64,000 bases of DNA from Bretschneidera sinensis (GCA_023935145.1 CM043698.1:142307001-142371000), one strand, 5' to 3'. Positions 25,701 to 37,199 are shown, numbered from the stretch's first letter. Numbers and translations: made by a program. Notes: generated from the sequence alone by a model not told the origin.

Positions 25701-26961
25701 TGTTTGTCGTTTGCAGCGTGCCCTTTATGGCCTTAAACAGGCTCCAAGGGCTTGGTTTCAACATTTTAGCAATTTTTTGCTTGGACTTGGATTTCTTGCG
25801 AGCCGTGCAGATTCGTCTCTCTTTGTCTATCACAGCCAACATGGTGTTATTTATCTCCTTTTGTATGTTGATGATATGGTTATTACTGGTAACAATCCAA
25901 CTATGCTTCGTACTCTTATTGATCGTCTTGCCACCGAATTTTTTATGAAAGATTTGGGTGATCTCCACTATTTTCTTGGGGTTGAGGTTATTCGCAATGA
26001 CAAAGGATTTTTTCTTAGTCAAGCAAAATATGTTCTAGAGCTTTTGACTCGCGCTGAAATGTTGGATTGCAAACCAATTTCCACACCATTTGTGGTCGGT
26101 TCTCATCTTTCCGCAATCGGTATAGCATTTTCAGATGCAACACAATTTCGTTCATTGGCTGGAGCCTTGCAATATTTGACTCTCACACGTCCAGATTTGT
26201 CTTACAGTGTTAATTCCATCTGTCAATATATGCATGCTCCCACTATTAATCACTTTCGTGCCTTGAAGCATATTTTACGATATGTTAAAGGCACCTATCA
26301 CTATGGTCTTCAGCTGTCTCGGGATCCTTGTTCAACTCTTGTTGGCTACTCTAATGCCGATTGGGCGGCTTACCCTGATACTCGACGGTCTACTACAGGT
26401 TCTGCTGTTTACTTTGGTCGAAATTTAATTTCGTGGTGTTCTAAGAAGCAAGTCACCATCGCACGTTCCAGCACTGAGGCTGAATGCAGGGCTCTTGCAT
26501 TTGTAGCTGCCGAACTCTCCTGGACACTTCAGCTATTACGCGAACTACATATCCAACTCTCCTCTCCCCCAAAACTGCTATGTGATAATAACAGTGCCAT
26601 ATTTATAGCATCAAATTCTGTCACCAAATCTCGCTCTAAACACATCAACGTCGACTACCATTTTGTTAGAGAGCTTGTTGCTCAACGGGTTCTCAATTTG
26701 GCGTTTGTTCCCTCTCAACTACAATTAGCCGATGTATTTACTAAAAGGGTTGCAAAACTGCAGTATCTTCTGGATCGTGCCAAGTTGTGCGTGTTTCCAC
26801 ATTCCACCACGCTAACTTTGAGGGGGGGTATTAGAGGAGAATCCGTTAGAGAAGAATCCGGAGATAAATCTGGAAGAGGAGAATCCGGAGACAATCAAGA
26901 GGATTCCTTAGAATCCGTTAGAGAAGAATTCGGAGATAAATCTGGAAGAGGAGAATCCTGA
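22718..26961 (+). pseudogene. Copia gag-pol polyprotein, broken by two stops and one frameshift
   Basis: ATG at 22718 opens gag in the same frame as pol. Gag contains TGA at about 22892 and TAG at 23468. A zinc knuckle follows (CXXC seen as WCGKDNHTAKKC). Protease core reads DIGATSHM rather than DTGA. Pre-integrase WHARLGHPSNRI, integrase core and FLGYSPLHKGF-type C-terminus lie in 23630-25370. A frameshift at about 25375 moves to the next frame, which carries intact RT (LDVKNAFLHG, LYGLKQAPRAWF, LLLYVDDMVITG) and RNase H (ARSSTEAECRAL). With no stop before the 3' LTR, the frame runs about 40 codons into it. Few lesions suggest modest decay. Confidence 0.88.
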
Positions 26962-27110
26962 GACAATCAAGAGGATTCTTTACTTGTATAGCAGTTTTTT
27001 TTTAAATTTCAAATAATTATTCTGTTGTAAGGTCAATATTGCTCTGTAAATATTTCTATAAATATTAAAGATATCCTCACAGCAATTACGCTTAAGGTAT
27101 TACCTTTTCA
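26829..27110 (+). mobile_element. 3' LTR of the Ale-like copia element with 74-bp internal duplication
   Basis: Identical in plan to the 5' LTR but 74 bp longer, because the ..gaatccgttagagaagaa.. block to ..gaggattc is present twice in tandem. Confidence 0.88.
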
Positions 27111-29173
27111 GTATTCAACATTCTTTCACCTTTTACATCTAATGGATCTGGTTTCCCTATACTGGATTAGAGAGATGGCGCAGAGAAAAAGTAAAAAGAG
27201 GGAGTAAATGAGAGAGAGTAGGAGCTTGGAGGATAGAAAGTCTCGCTGGAAGTTTTTCTTTTTAATTCATAAACAAAATTTATTTGAAATTAAAAAAAAT
27301 ATCCCCATTTAAGTGAGGTGGTTTTTGTCCAAAATATTTGGTGTACACCGCTTATAACAATCTGACCCCACACTTGACCCAATATTTTTCGCTTTGGCAC
27401 ACCAGCCCTCATAGCTTTGAAACTTGTTATGTAAGTGGAGGTAACTTATAAACAACAGAGTCTTTAGCCGATGTGGGATACCAAGACTTAACCCTCATCT
27501 TAGGACGTCACATTGCTAAATTACAACAAAAAGGATTGTAAGGTAGCATTCTATATAAGAATGATATCTTGCCACACTTAAAACACAAGTTAGCAGTGTG
27601 TCCAAATTATTTAAGACCAAATGTTTCCAATGATTCAAATTTCTCCAAAACAAACATAAAGGCAAATAAGTAATTCACTAAATTCATTGATTTAATTTTT
27701 TTAACCTCTGCAGACTTTTTTGTGATATCGAGCCAACTGATGGTGAAAAAAGTGCACCAATAATATCATTGGAAAGAGCTTGATAAGATCTACATCCACC
27801 CTCCGCCAACCATGCCACCCTCATGTATCGTCCATATGGCCGGAGGCGGTCTTGCTTTAGATCTTCAGTATCCTAATGACTATATATTTTCGGAAACCAC
27901 CATCGCCACCAAGTCAGATTTTGGACAATCTACACAACTGTCGAAACGTTGCCCCGTTATACCAACTGGAACCGCCTCACATGCCCCCACGCGCCACAGC
28001 TCTATGCGTGGGGGTTACCCCATGAATAATACTTATTGATACTTAATTTTAATTGTTTTAAAGTTATCGAAAAGTTCCTATTTTAATGTGGTTTTAGGGC
28101 TTATTGGTCATTTCTTGATTTTCTTTTTAGAAAACTAGCATTCTATCCTCCTCCTTGTTGATATGTGTATGTATATATATATTCAATGCTTATAAATTAT
28201 TAAGTTGAGGCAATATAATTAAAATGGAACATCATGGTCGCTCGCTAACAAAATTCATTGAATGAAGAACAAATACATGTTATTTATATTGCTGGAAAGG
28301 AAACCTGCTCACAATTTTCAAATACAGAACCATGGTCGCCACCCACAATCCGCAAATAGAAAACCATGGTCCCCACCCATAATCTGTAAATGGAAAACTA
28401 TGGTCGCTTGCTAACAAAATTCATTGATTGAGGACAAATCAATGTCATACATATTATTGGAAAGGAAACTCGTCCATAATTTCAAAATGCAAAACCATGG
28501 TCACTCATTGATAGAATTCAATGAATGAAGATAGAAAATTGCACTATATAATAACACACACTATAACACTAAAATTAATCAACTTTTTTTTTTACTAAGA
28601 TGACATGAGCGATCATAGAACATAATGAGGAGCTTGAGAAGTGAATATTACAACGGTGAGGAGAATATTGAAGTTGCTTCTAAAGAAATTGTCAATTTAT
28701 TGATCGGATCAATGATCTACCAGAAAAGTTGCTTAAGGTTAGAGCGATAATCTACATCATTTTAAGTTTTCTTTTTTGAATTATCAGACTTTATGAATTA
28801 TAGTCATTTTTATTATCATTAAGAAATATGTTTCTAACTTAGTATCAATTTTGTTGAATTTTTGTGAAGGAATGAAGATATGCAAGCCATATCCATTTTG
28901 AATGGTATGTGGTTTTATTTATGATTTTTACTTTCTTTCTTTTTTTCATAGTCAACATATTAACAATACAATCTAGCACTTTAATTATTGATAGTTATTT
29001 GTAGTAGCCAAGGAAAGTATGAGATTTAAATGTGCAAAATATTGTTTTTCAGTTTGCCTATAATACAATATATATTGAAGTAGAACAAAACAATATTGTA
29101 ATTTTCATCTTTCATTAAATAAAGAAACAAACTTTGATCTTGTATGTCACTTTTGTTGAATCGACAAAATTTT

Positions 29174-29702
29174 GGGCTATGTTTGGAAACAATTTTTGAA
29201 AACCGTTTTCAGTTTTCAAAAACTGAAAACAGTTTTCAAAAACTCTTTTCTATGTTTGACAAACAGTTTTCAAAAGCAATTTTCAAAAAACCAGTTTTCA
29301 AAAACTGTTTTCTGAAAACTCCAAATTGGTGTTTTTTTTTATATAATTTTAGAAAAATAGCCGTAAAATTAGTGTTCACTTCTCTATTTCATTCTTCCTC
29401 CATGGTATATAAAAAATTTTAAAATTTTAAAAATAAAATAATATTAATTATTTTAAAATATTTAGTAAATATTATAAATAAAATTAATATAAATTTTAAC
29501 TCAAAACTAAAAATAATTACAAGATGTTTCAAAACAGTTTTCAAAATAAGATTATTCAAACAATATTTCATTATTTTCTGTTTTGGAAACGGATTTTGAG
29601 TTACAGTTATTCAAACATATTTTGTTCAGAAAACATCATAAAACTATTTTCAGTTTTTATTTTCAAAAACTGAAAATAGAAAACTGTTACCCAAACATGC
29701 CC
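29174..29702. mobile_element. MITE-like inverted-repeat element
   Basis: Left end gggctatgtttggaaacaat and reverse complement of the right end gggcatgtttgggtaacag are similar, and both continue into gttttcagttttcaaaaactgaaaa-type text. It is about 530 bp and AT-rich with no coding frame. The flanks do not give a clear target duplication, so the superfamily is open. It is present only in array unit 2. Confidence 0.55.
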
Positions 29703-29914
29703 TTGGTTTTTATTATTCCTTTTTAATCTTTGGTTGGGTGGTTTGCTTTTTGTTCTTGAAGGGTTCATTATTTTGCTTTATTTGTTTTTCAAAGGAAGGT
29801 GGAGGCAAATTAAAGTTATAAAAACCTTAATTTTTTATGCAAAATGTTTTACCTAAGTTGTCTTGAAAGTCAAATATAACTTATTGTGAAAGGATATTTT
29901 CGGTGTGCAGAGTC

Positions 29915-30240
29915 TTTTGAACCCTTCCAAAGTCATAGCTCGTGAAACAATGCCGGAAAACACGAGTCTTCGCATCTAAACGAAGTAGGCTTTGGCCCAA
30001 ATTCATCCTCATTTAGTACAGCGGTTGTGCCATCAAGCTGGCTAGTCATCCACAAGGGTTCACCCATCTGGGTCATCTTCATAAGCTCCTTCATTGCTTC
30101 AACAACGAGCTCAATTCCTTATCAGCCTTAGCACTAGGTGTACCAATTGACTTAACAAGATCACCAGCACCACTCATCTCTCCTCCAAGGCCTGTTTGCT
30201 AACAAACAGAAATGATGCTATTGATAAGAAAAATTCTTTG
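29915..30240 (-). pseudogene. HD-ZIP class IV START-domain fragment, copy 2
   Basis: Same minus-strand blocks as copy 1: FVSKQALEER, MSGAGDLVKSIGTPSAKADK, EAMKELMKMTQMGEPLWMTS, QLDGTTAVLNEDEFGPKP. Here FGPKPTSFRCEDS is preserved in one frame, which copy 1 has lost. The downstream GIVSRAMT region is shortened, ending at ..tttggaagggttc. It is an inactive fragment. Confidence 0.68.
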
Positions 30241-30733
30241 AGGAACCTTTTATTGATGCTAATCAAACTAAATCTTCTGGTCAATTTGAAGATTTGATGT
30301 AGAAAGTTTTGTTTACACAGGGCGCAAAACTCATTTTTACACGGGTGGAAACTTGTGTAGTAATTTTGAGAAATTTTATTAGTGGCATCCACATATATTT
30401 AATTAGTTTATTAATGAAGTTCTAAAAAATTACCAGTTAAGTTTCCACCCCAGTGCAAAAATGAGTTTTACACCCGGTACAAGTAAGAATCTCAGGAATT
30501 GATGTAAGGAGCCAATGGATTTCCAAATTTATACTGCTTTAATTTCAGGGTTTTCTCAAATTTGGCTTCCTGTTACCAAATACAAACCCCTTGATTGTAC
30601 CAAATATGGCGATTGATTATTCAATTTTGTCCACTATGGCTCAAATATGGTCATTGATTATTCAATTTTGTCATTCCAGCATGCATAAGAAGGATTAAGG
30701 TTAATCATTGAATATGCTTTCTAATGTCCATTT

Positions 30734-31496
30734 CAAGTTCCAAATATCTTCTAAAAAAATAAATTACAAAAACAACATGTAAAATAAATAAAAATAAAAT
30801 AAAATGACTTACAAATGAGTGAAATATATATAAAAAAAAAAAACAACTTAGAAATTTTAAAAATTAGAAAGACAAAAAGTATTATTATTATTTTTTAGCT
30901 TTTCACCGTTTATACTCTTGCGGGGAAGGAATTACACGTTTTTCTTCCTTTTTGATCTCTTCAATCGTCACTCGATCCGCTATATTGATCTTTTTTTAAT
31001 AAACTCCTTATACAGCCTTTTGCATCTAGCCAATCATTTGTGCATACTAGCATTTGCAATGTTTCCGGTAATGGTCTTGATCGTAATTCATCCAAAATTC
31101 TATAATCTGCACTAAAAGCTTGTTCCAATGCTATGGTAGACATGAAAATTAGTAAATCACGTGCCATTATGCTAAGAATAGGGTAATAATAATATTCATT
31201 TTTCTTCCACCATCATAAAATATCAAATTTATCACTATCTAATTCTTCTTGACTCATCATTCTACTGGCTTCAAATTGTATGTAATTTTGAATTTCATTA
31301 GATGTTATAGGTCATATCGTGTTGTGCTGGGCCTTATGCAGTGCCTTTTTTCGTGTTGTGTCGTGTTGTACCGTGAGCCTCAAAAGCTAGACCCATTCAC
31401 TTAGACCGTGACAAGCACGGCACACCACGTGGCATTGTGGGCTGTGCTGGAACGACCCAGTTTGTTTCGGGCCGTGCCAGCCCATTGCCACCCCTA
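30734..31496. mobile_element. 5'-truncated hAT copy 3
   Basis: Starts at caagttccaaatatc like copy 2 and ends ..cattgccacccctA with the intact gctggtgg flank (31497-31504). It has a cacgacccagtttgtttcg-type insertion near the right end shared with copy 2 but missing from the full copy at 17621-18596. Confidence 0.75.
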
Positions 31497-32789
31497 GCTG
31501 GTGGTATATATTCAATAGTCTTTCACCTTTTACATCTAATGGATCTGGTTTCCCTATACTGGATTAGAGAGATGGCGCAGAGAGAAAGTAGAGAGAGGGA
31601 GTAAAGAAGATAGACTAGGAGCATGGAGGATAGAAAGTCTCACTGGAAGTTTTTCTTTTTAATTCATAACCAATTTATTTGAAATTATACAAATATCCCC
31701 ATTTAAGTGAGGTGGTTTTGTCCAAAATATTTAGTGTACATCGCTTATAACGATCTGACCCCACACTTGATCCAATATTTTTCGCTTTGGCACACCAACC
31801 CTCATAGCTTTGAAACGTGTTATGTAAGTGGAGGTAACTTATAAACAACCTTGTCTTCAACCGATGTGGGATACTAAGACTTGACCCTCGCCTTAGGACG
31901 TTACATCGCTAAATTACAACAAAAAGGATTGTAAGTTAGCATTCTATATAAGAATGCTATCTTGCCTCACTTAAAACACAAGTTAGCAATGTGTCCAAAT
32001 TATTTAAGACCAAATGTTTCCAATTATTCAAATTTCTCCAAAACATACATAAGTATAATTCACTAAATTCATTGATTTAATTTTTTTAACCTCTGCATAT
32101 TTTTTTTGCGATATTGAGCCAATTGATGGTCGAAAAAGTGCAGCAATAATATCATTGGAAAGAGCTTAATAAGATCTACATCTGCCATCTGCCAACCAGG
32201 CCACCCTCATGTATCGTCCATGTGGCCGGTTGTAGTCTATCTTTAGATCTTCAGTATTCTAATGACTATATATTTTCGGAAACCACCATCACCACCAAGT
32301 CAAATTTTGGACAATCTACACAACTGTCAAAACGTCGCCCCGTTATACCAATTGGAAACGCCTCACATGTCCCCACGCGCCACAGGTCTCTGCGTGGGGG
32401 TTACCCCATGAACAATACTTGTTGATACGTAATTTTAAATTTTTTTAAAGTTATCGAAAAGTCCCTATTTTTGTGGTTTTATGAGATATTTTGCAGTTTA
32501 TTGGTCACTTCTTGATTTTTCTATTTAGAAAACTAGGATTATATCCTCCTCTTTGTTGATATATATGTGTGTATGTGTGTGTATATATATTCAATGCTTA
32601 TAAATTCTTAAGTTGAGGCAATATAATTAAAATGAAATATCATGGTCGCTTGCTAACAAAATTCATTGAATGAAAAAGAAATACATTATTCATATTGCTG
32701 GAAAGGAAACTCACTCACAATTCCCGAATACAAAACCATGATGACCGCCCGCAATCCGCAAATGGAAAACCATGGTCACTCTCTAACAA
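31497..32789. repeat. Array unit 3 (truncated)
   Basis: Third copy of the array unit, matching 18597-19900 and 27116-28410. It stops at ..aaaccatggtcactctctaacaag, after which WD40-like coding debris begins. The HD-ZIP IV portion is absent. Confidence 0.72.
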
Positions 32790-32859
32790 GAGAAACAAAC
32801 CACTGCGCTATTGCTCTTTTGAGCCCATGTTACCAATTCATGATCCATCTGCTGTTTCC

Positions 32860-33040
32860 TTACAATTGTCCTAGATCCTTTATAGATTGACCCACCTGAA
32901 CCAGCAGCACAGAATTGGGTCTCTGTTGGGTCTAATGCCAACCCAAGAATTGCACAATGGAATGTCAGTTTGTGCATCTGTGTTTCATTGAAAAGACTCC
33001 AAAACAGATGACACCTATAACCAATGTTAACAGAGCCCAC
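32860..33040 (-). pseudogene. WD40-repeat protein fragment
   Basis: A minus-strand frame reads LGLALDPTETQFCAAGSGG, then SIYKGS and, slightly on, DHELVTWAQKSNSAVVCFS. The pattern of an ALD/AAGS/G-x-IY block followed by LVTWA..SAVV resembles the C-terminal blades of plant WD40 proteins such as the WDR18/RID3 type. Flanking minus-strand frames to 33863 show no clear further blades. It looks like a gene fragment left at the array edge. The family assignment is from motif memory only. Confidence 0.35.
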
Positions 33041-33840
33041 AAAAATAACTAGAGGTCATCCATGACCAGCAAAAACACCATCAATGCAAATGGATAGAAA
33101 TCCATCAAGCTCACCATCCTCAGTAATCAATAAGCACATCAATCATAACTACTCTAAGCACGAAGCAAAGCTCCCTGTAATTTCCCTTAAGATCCAAAGG
33201 TTCCACCAAGTAATGAGCTTCTCTAGGATAATATGATCGATAACTACCTTATTAAAAAATGACGCACGAGCAATATGAAATGTTTCAGAAAGCACAGCCC
33301 GTAGTGAGAAAAGATCAAACATTTGAAAGGCGTAAGTGTGGGCGATAGAAACAGAGCCCAAAAATATAACCAAAGATAATTTCTAACAAGTAACGAGCAC
33401 AAATAATGCAAATTGAAAATAGACACCCATATGTGGATCGTAGATGTGATCAATCAAGCATAAATGTGGATGTTGCTTTAGTTGAGAAAATACGAAATTC
33501 AAAATACCCAGTTGTTGAATTCATCCGGACAATGTCGATGATGAGAGAGTATCTGCTCCAAGTAGGCTGCACCTGAAGAAGAGACAACTCAAATCCGCAA
33601 AAGCATCCCAGGTTTTACACGATCCTGGCACAAATTCGTCATGGACATAGCTTCTCAGTTCCGCAAGGATCTGTAGCAGCAGCAATTGTGGTACCAGGCT
33701 CATCTTTTGTTGAGATTAGACCTATAATCTGATTAAGCGGTATTGAAGGCTTGATTAAAACAGAGAGATTTTGATCGGGTGGAGACAAATCCGGACCAGC
33801 AATCGAAGTGTTTTGAGATTTGAATCGAGAGAGAAATTTG
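33041..33840. other. Interval without a recognised gene
   Basis: Several minus-strand open frames (for example 33149-33373 and 33639-33863) could be decayed parts of the WD40-like gene, but no motif was recognised in them. Confidence 0.3.
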
Positions 33841-33989
33841 TTGGGATACTCCTCAAATCTCACATCGAATAAAAGTGTTATTGTAAGTAGTTCTAGTCTG
33901 ACATCGTTTGTATCAAAAATATGTGGCTACTAGTCATTATAAATATAGGCTATCAAAAGACATAGCTTTTCACCCCTATTCCTTAACCA

Positions 33990-34270
33990 GGAATAGTTGG
34001 TCAGATGGGAGTGTAGCAACCAAACACCAATATAGGGATCCAATGATTGAGTGAACATTTGGTGTATTAGGGTTTTGGGTTATGTGTGTATTATGGTGTA
34101 GTGAGTTTTAGCCTTTTTTTTTCCGTACAAAAGTTGCAAAAATAGTGGAATAACAATTGATTCGTTGATGTAAGCAAAAAGTGTTGAACCACGTTAAAAA
34201 TTATTGTGTTTATTTTCTATTTATCTTTACTATTGTGATTGCGTAGTTGTTTTGTACTTTGAAAGTGAAA
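33990..34270 (-). mobile_element. Degenerate LTR fragment related to 8738-9399
   Basis: The reverse complement contains acgcaatcaca, a ..aacgtggttc block, gctaaaactc, acccaaaaccctaatacac and ..actcaatc..ggatcc in the same order as 8760-9110. It is a diverged relative with no intact ends recognised. Confidence 0.5.
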
Positions 34271-34584
34271 TTTCGATGAAAAGTGGGAATACCAAGTTGG
34301 ATTCTCAAATCCCATTTTGAATCGAACGTAATGGTAACAATGGGAATAGGAAGGAGAATAAGGTATTCTTGTACAACCGGAAGACTCAAAAATCTTCTGG
34401 TGATGAAAAGAGTGCATAGGCAAGGAATGAGGAGCAAGAGGATGATGGTGATGATGGTCATCTTAGAATTTTTTTAAAATTCTGAAAATGATCTAAAATA
34501 GTTTAAGTTTTGTCGATTTAAATTTTCACTTAAATACTTTAAAATTAAAAAAGAAACAAAACAAATCTAGACACATAACTCTTC

Positions 34585-35906
34585 CAGGGTGAGCATTCGA
34601 TTTTTCAATTCGGTTCGGTGTAAAAAATAAAAAGTTTTTCCAGTTTTTTCGGTTCAAAAAATTTAAACTGAACCAAACCAAATAATATGTTGGTTCAGTT
34701 CGGTTTGTAATTTCAGTTATTTTTGGTTTTCAATCTGTTTTTGTTTTTTAATTCGGTTTTGTTTGCATCATTCATCATCCAAATGCAAAAAAAAATAGGT
34801 TTTTAGCCCCCAAAATCAATGCAGCCTTCATGATGATAATAATAATAACCAATGATTAAAAGCTTTTATCAATTACCAGCCCTCCTCCACAAAGATATTG
34901 CTAGTATCAACCATACAATAAACTCAATTCCTTCACCATGAAGTCGGTTTTAGCTCTAATCCAAATCCCGTAAAAACATTTCTTCCCTTAAAAAACCCAC
35001 CATGTGCTTCAAACGAACTACCTTCAATTCTCAGCATAACACCGCTCCATTCCAATTAAAAAAAAATTAAAACCTAACTGAAAAGAGAAATCATACATGA
35101 ATTCCTCTTTCTCGACTATTTCTCTTCTCTGCAAACCACAACTTAGTAACCAATTCGGATTCGTAGAATATTTCCGTAAAACAAAGTTTCTCCATACAAA
35201 ATTTAACTCAAAAAGATCGGATTTTTCAAAAGCTGAAACTCTTAAATCAGCAAAAAGAAAGCACATAGAAAGTGGAAACTCAAAACTGAACAAAATGTCG
35301 ATTTATTCAATAGATTTCATTTCCAATCCAAGTTCCACCTCGAAATCTGAATTCCCGAACTCGCTAACCAAAAGCATAAATCACATAAATACACTAATAG
35401 TTGAAAACTATTCTCACTTGAAACTCCTCTCTTAAAAAAATCAGATTAGATTTTTAAAAAAAAATGAGAAATACTCCTAAATATGAGCGCCGAAAATGGA
35501 AGGCGAGAGATATGGGGGAGACGGAAGACAAGAGACGCGAAATCGGAGACAAGAGACGGGAGATGAGAGACGAGAGCCAGAGACTGTCCTGGTAGACGAG
35601 AGACAGGAGAGGGTGAGAAGAGAGTGGAGACCTATGGAAAGACGAGATAGAGAAGAAGAGTAGCGTAGCGCCGCGATTGGTAAGGAATAGGATATGAGAT
35701 TTTAGGGATTTAGGTATAAACAGCTTAAGGAATATATATAGCAAGTAAACTTCGGTTTTTTAGTTTGGGGCGATTCAAAAGAAATTGCACCGAACCGATC
35801 ACCAAAAAACCGAATTTAATGAAAAAACCGAATTTAAAACACCGAATTGTTAAAAATCGAACGGTTAGATTCGGCTTTCGGTTTTAACCGAATTATGCTC
35901 ACTCCT
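34585..35906. mobile_element. hAT-like non-autonomous element with possible captured sequence
   Basis: Left end cagggtgagcattcga and reverse complement of the right end taggagtgagcataattc share the (g)ggtgagca core. Both ends continue into many cggttcggt/ttcggttt repeats in opposite orientation, a familiar pattern of plant hAT elements. No clean 8-bp duplication was seen. The interior differs in composition: unique sequence at 34860-35440 includes a 112-codon frame, and 35510-35640 is GA-rich. Confidence 0.6.
35097..35435 (+). CDS. 112-codon open frame inside the hAT-like element, unknown
   Basis: The frame begins MNSSFSTISLLCKPQ, serine-rich and basic with few acidic residues, somewhat like an organelle targeting peptide, and continues lysine- and serine-rich to the stop. 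I do not recognise any domain. Its position between subterminal repeats suggests captured host sequence or chance. Low confidence that it is expressed. Confidence 0.2.
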   Translation: MNSSFSTISLLCKPQLSNQFGFVEYFRKTKFLHTKFNSKRSDFSKAETLKSAKRKHIESGNSKLNKMSIYSIDFISNPSSTSKSEFPNSLTKSINHINTLIVENYSHLKLLS

Positions 35907-35929
35907 ACTTCGGTCTATCATTCCTTTTT

Positions 35930-36330
35930 TGTTAAACTAAGAGAAATTTAGAAGAATTTTGTACTATTATGTTGAATAACACATATATGTAACTCTCCTT
36001 AGCCACATCTTTTAGATGTGGGATGATAAGGTGATAATTATATATAAGACGGGCTACACATGTCAGCTCCAAAAGAATACCAAAATTCTCTAGCTACGAA
36101 ATGATGCTTATATATAACTTTTCTTAGGCACATCTTTTTTACATGTGATGATGGTTGTTGAAATTTTTTTCTCTTTTCATTTTTGTCTTTTTGAGAAATT
36201 GTTCAAGAAACAAACACACATGAGAAAAGGAAAATGTGATAATTACTTATAAGACTGACAACACATATAAGTTTCAAAAGAATTTTCTTCTTTTAGTACG
36301 GCAGAAGAATACTTATATGTAAATATAAAT
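35930..36330. repeat. Dispersed repeat, copy A
   Basis: Contains ..gatgtgggatgataaggtgataattatatataagac.., cacatgtcagctccaaaagaat and a gttcaagaaac..cacacatg block. All these phrases recur at about 38960-39330. It may be decayed LTR sequence because of the TATA-like tatataag, but no ends were found. Confidence 0.45.
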
Positions 36331-36388
36331 ATTTGTTATAACTTACATAGTTACATGCATATTAAAAATCTATAATATTAATAATTAA

Positions 36389-36680
36389 GGAAAAAGATAT
36401 ATTAACCCCTTAAGTTTTTAAATTGTGTTTATTTAATCACCAGATTTTAATTTGTCTAATTGACTTTGAGAAATCTAATTTCATCCCACTGATTTTTATT
36501 TTATTTTTCGTTTATGTGACCTTTTTAAGACCATCCAACCCATTTTAAACATGATTTCATTTAAATAAACAACTGCTGCATATGACGAGGTCAAGTTTTT
36601 CAAAATCGAATAGATACAACCTAAAAATTGAAAGTTAAATAGACACGTGAAACCTCCCGTGATTAATTTGTCATTTTCCC
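36389..36680. mobile_element. Short inverted-repeat (MITE-like) element
   Basis: Left end ggaaaaagatatattaa and reverse complement of the right end gggaaaatgacaaattaa are imperfect inverted repeats around an AT-rich core of about 290 bp. No clear target duplication was seen. Confidence 0.35.
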
Positions 36681-37199
36681 AAATACTTGTTATTCTTACT
36701 TCCAGCAAATCTGTCCCCAATTGTGCACTTCCATGTTTTGACGCGCCTTGCCCCTTAAATTGTGATGCTGACAGTAAGACCTAATTTCTGGCCATAATTT
36801 CTGGAGGTGCCTAAGCTCAGGAATGTTTGCAGTTTCTCTGCAAATTGAACTCTCATCATTAGTTTCAACAAAGCATTTAACATGCCGATTAATATTAGGA
36901 CACGGGAAAAGGAGAATTTTCAGTAATCTGCAACTATACAAGGGGATATACTGTAATATTTGCAAAAATTTCTCTGCTAGTCGAGAAGAAAGTGAAGAAA
37001 AAATTTATCGTTTTAACATATAAATTTAATACCACAATCTGACAAGAAATGTGAAGGTTAGCCCTGTCATATACTTTGTAGTGTTCTGTTCACCAACGCA
37101 AGATGTAAATATCCTTTCTGATCATGTTGGCGCAGGTGGGCACAGATTGTGATACCTGAGCAGACTCCAGGGATAGATGACTTAATAAAATGACGTATG
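36681..37199. other. Interval without a recognised gene
   Basis: A minus-strand frame at 36965-36696 contains SSICRETANIPELRHLQKLW, with plausible protein composition but no family I can name. Confidence 0.3.

Larger units (their letters stand above)
22467..27110 (+). mobile_element. Nearly complete Ty1/copia element (Ale-like, tentative)
   Basis: 5' LTR 22467-22674 (208 bp) and 3' LTR 26829-27110 (282 bp) flank a gag-pol region. The target duplication is gtatt (22462-22466 and 27111-27115), and the uninterrupted site is seen in unit 1 as ggtggtattcaac. The primer-binding site tggtatcggag abuts the 5' LTR. A G-rich tract (gaggggggg) precedes the 3' LTR. Both LTRs start TATTAG instead of TGTTAG. 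The LTRs differ at about ten positions besides the duplication, so the insertion is not recent. Ale lineage is inferred from the short LTRs and the LRGG ending. Confidence 0.9.
27116..30733. repeat. Array unit 2
   Basis: Second copy of the array unit, aligned end to end with 18605-21683. It is longer, mainly through an extra 650-700 bp at about 29075-29740 that holds a short inverted-repeat element. It carries the same F-box-like scrap (28699) and the HD-ZIP IV fragment. It ends at the same ..taatgtccattt junction. Confidence 0.75.

Noticed and set aside
33981..34100. Possible second LTR beginning tgttgggatactcctc near 33839
   Set aside because: No matching end, primer site or target duplication could be found, so only the opposite-strand relative of 8738-9399 is reported.
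35454..35744. 96-codon minus-strand frame rich in serine and leucine
   Set aside because: It is the complement of a GA-rich low-complexity stretch inside the hAT-like element and shows no domain.
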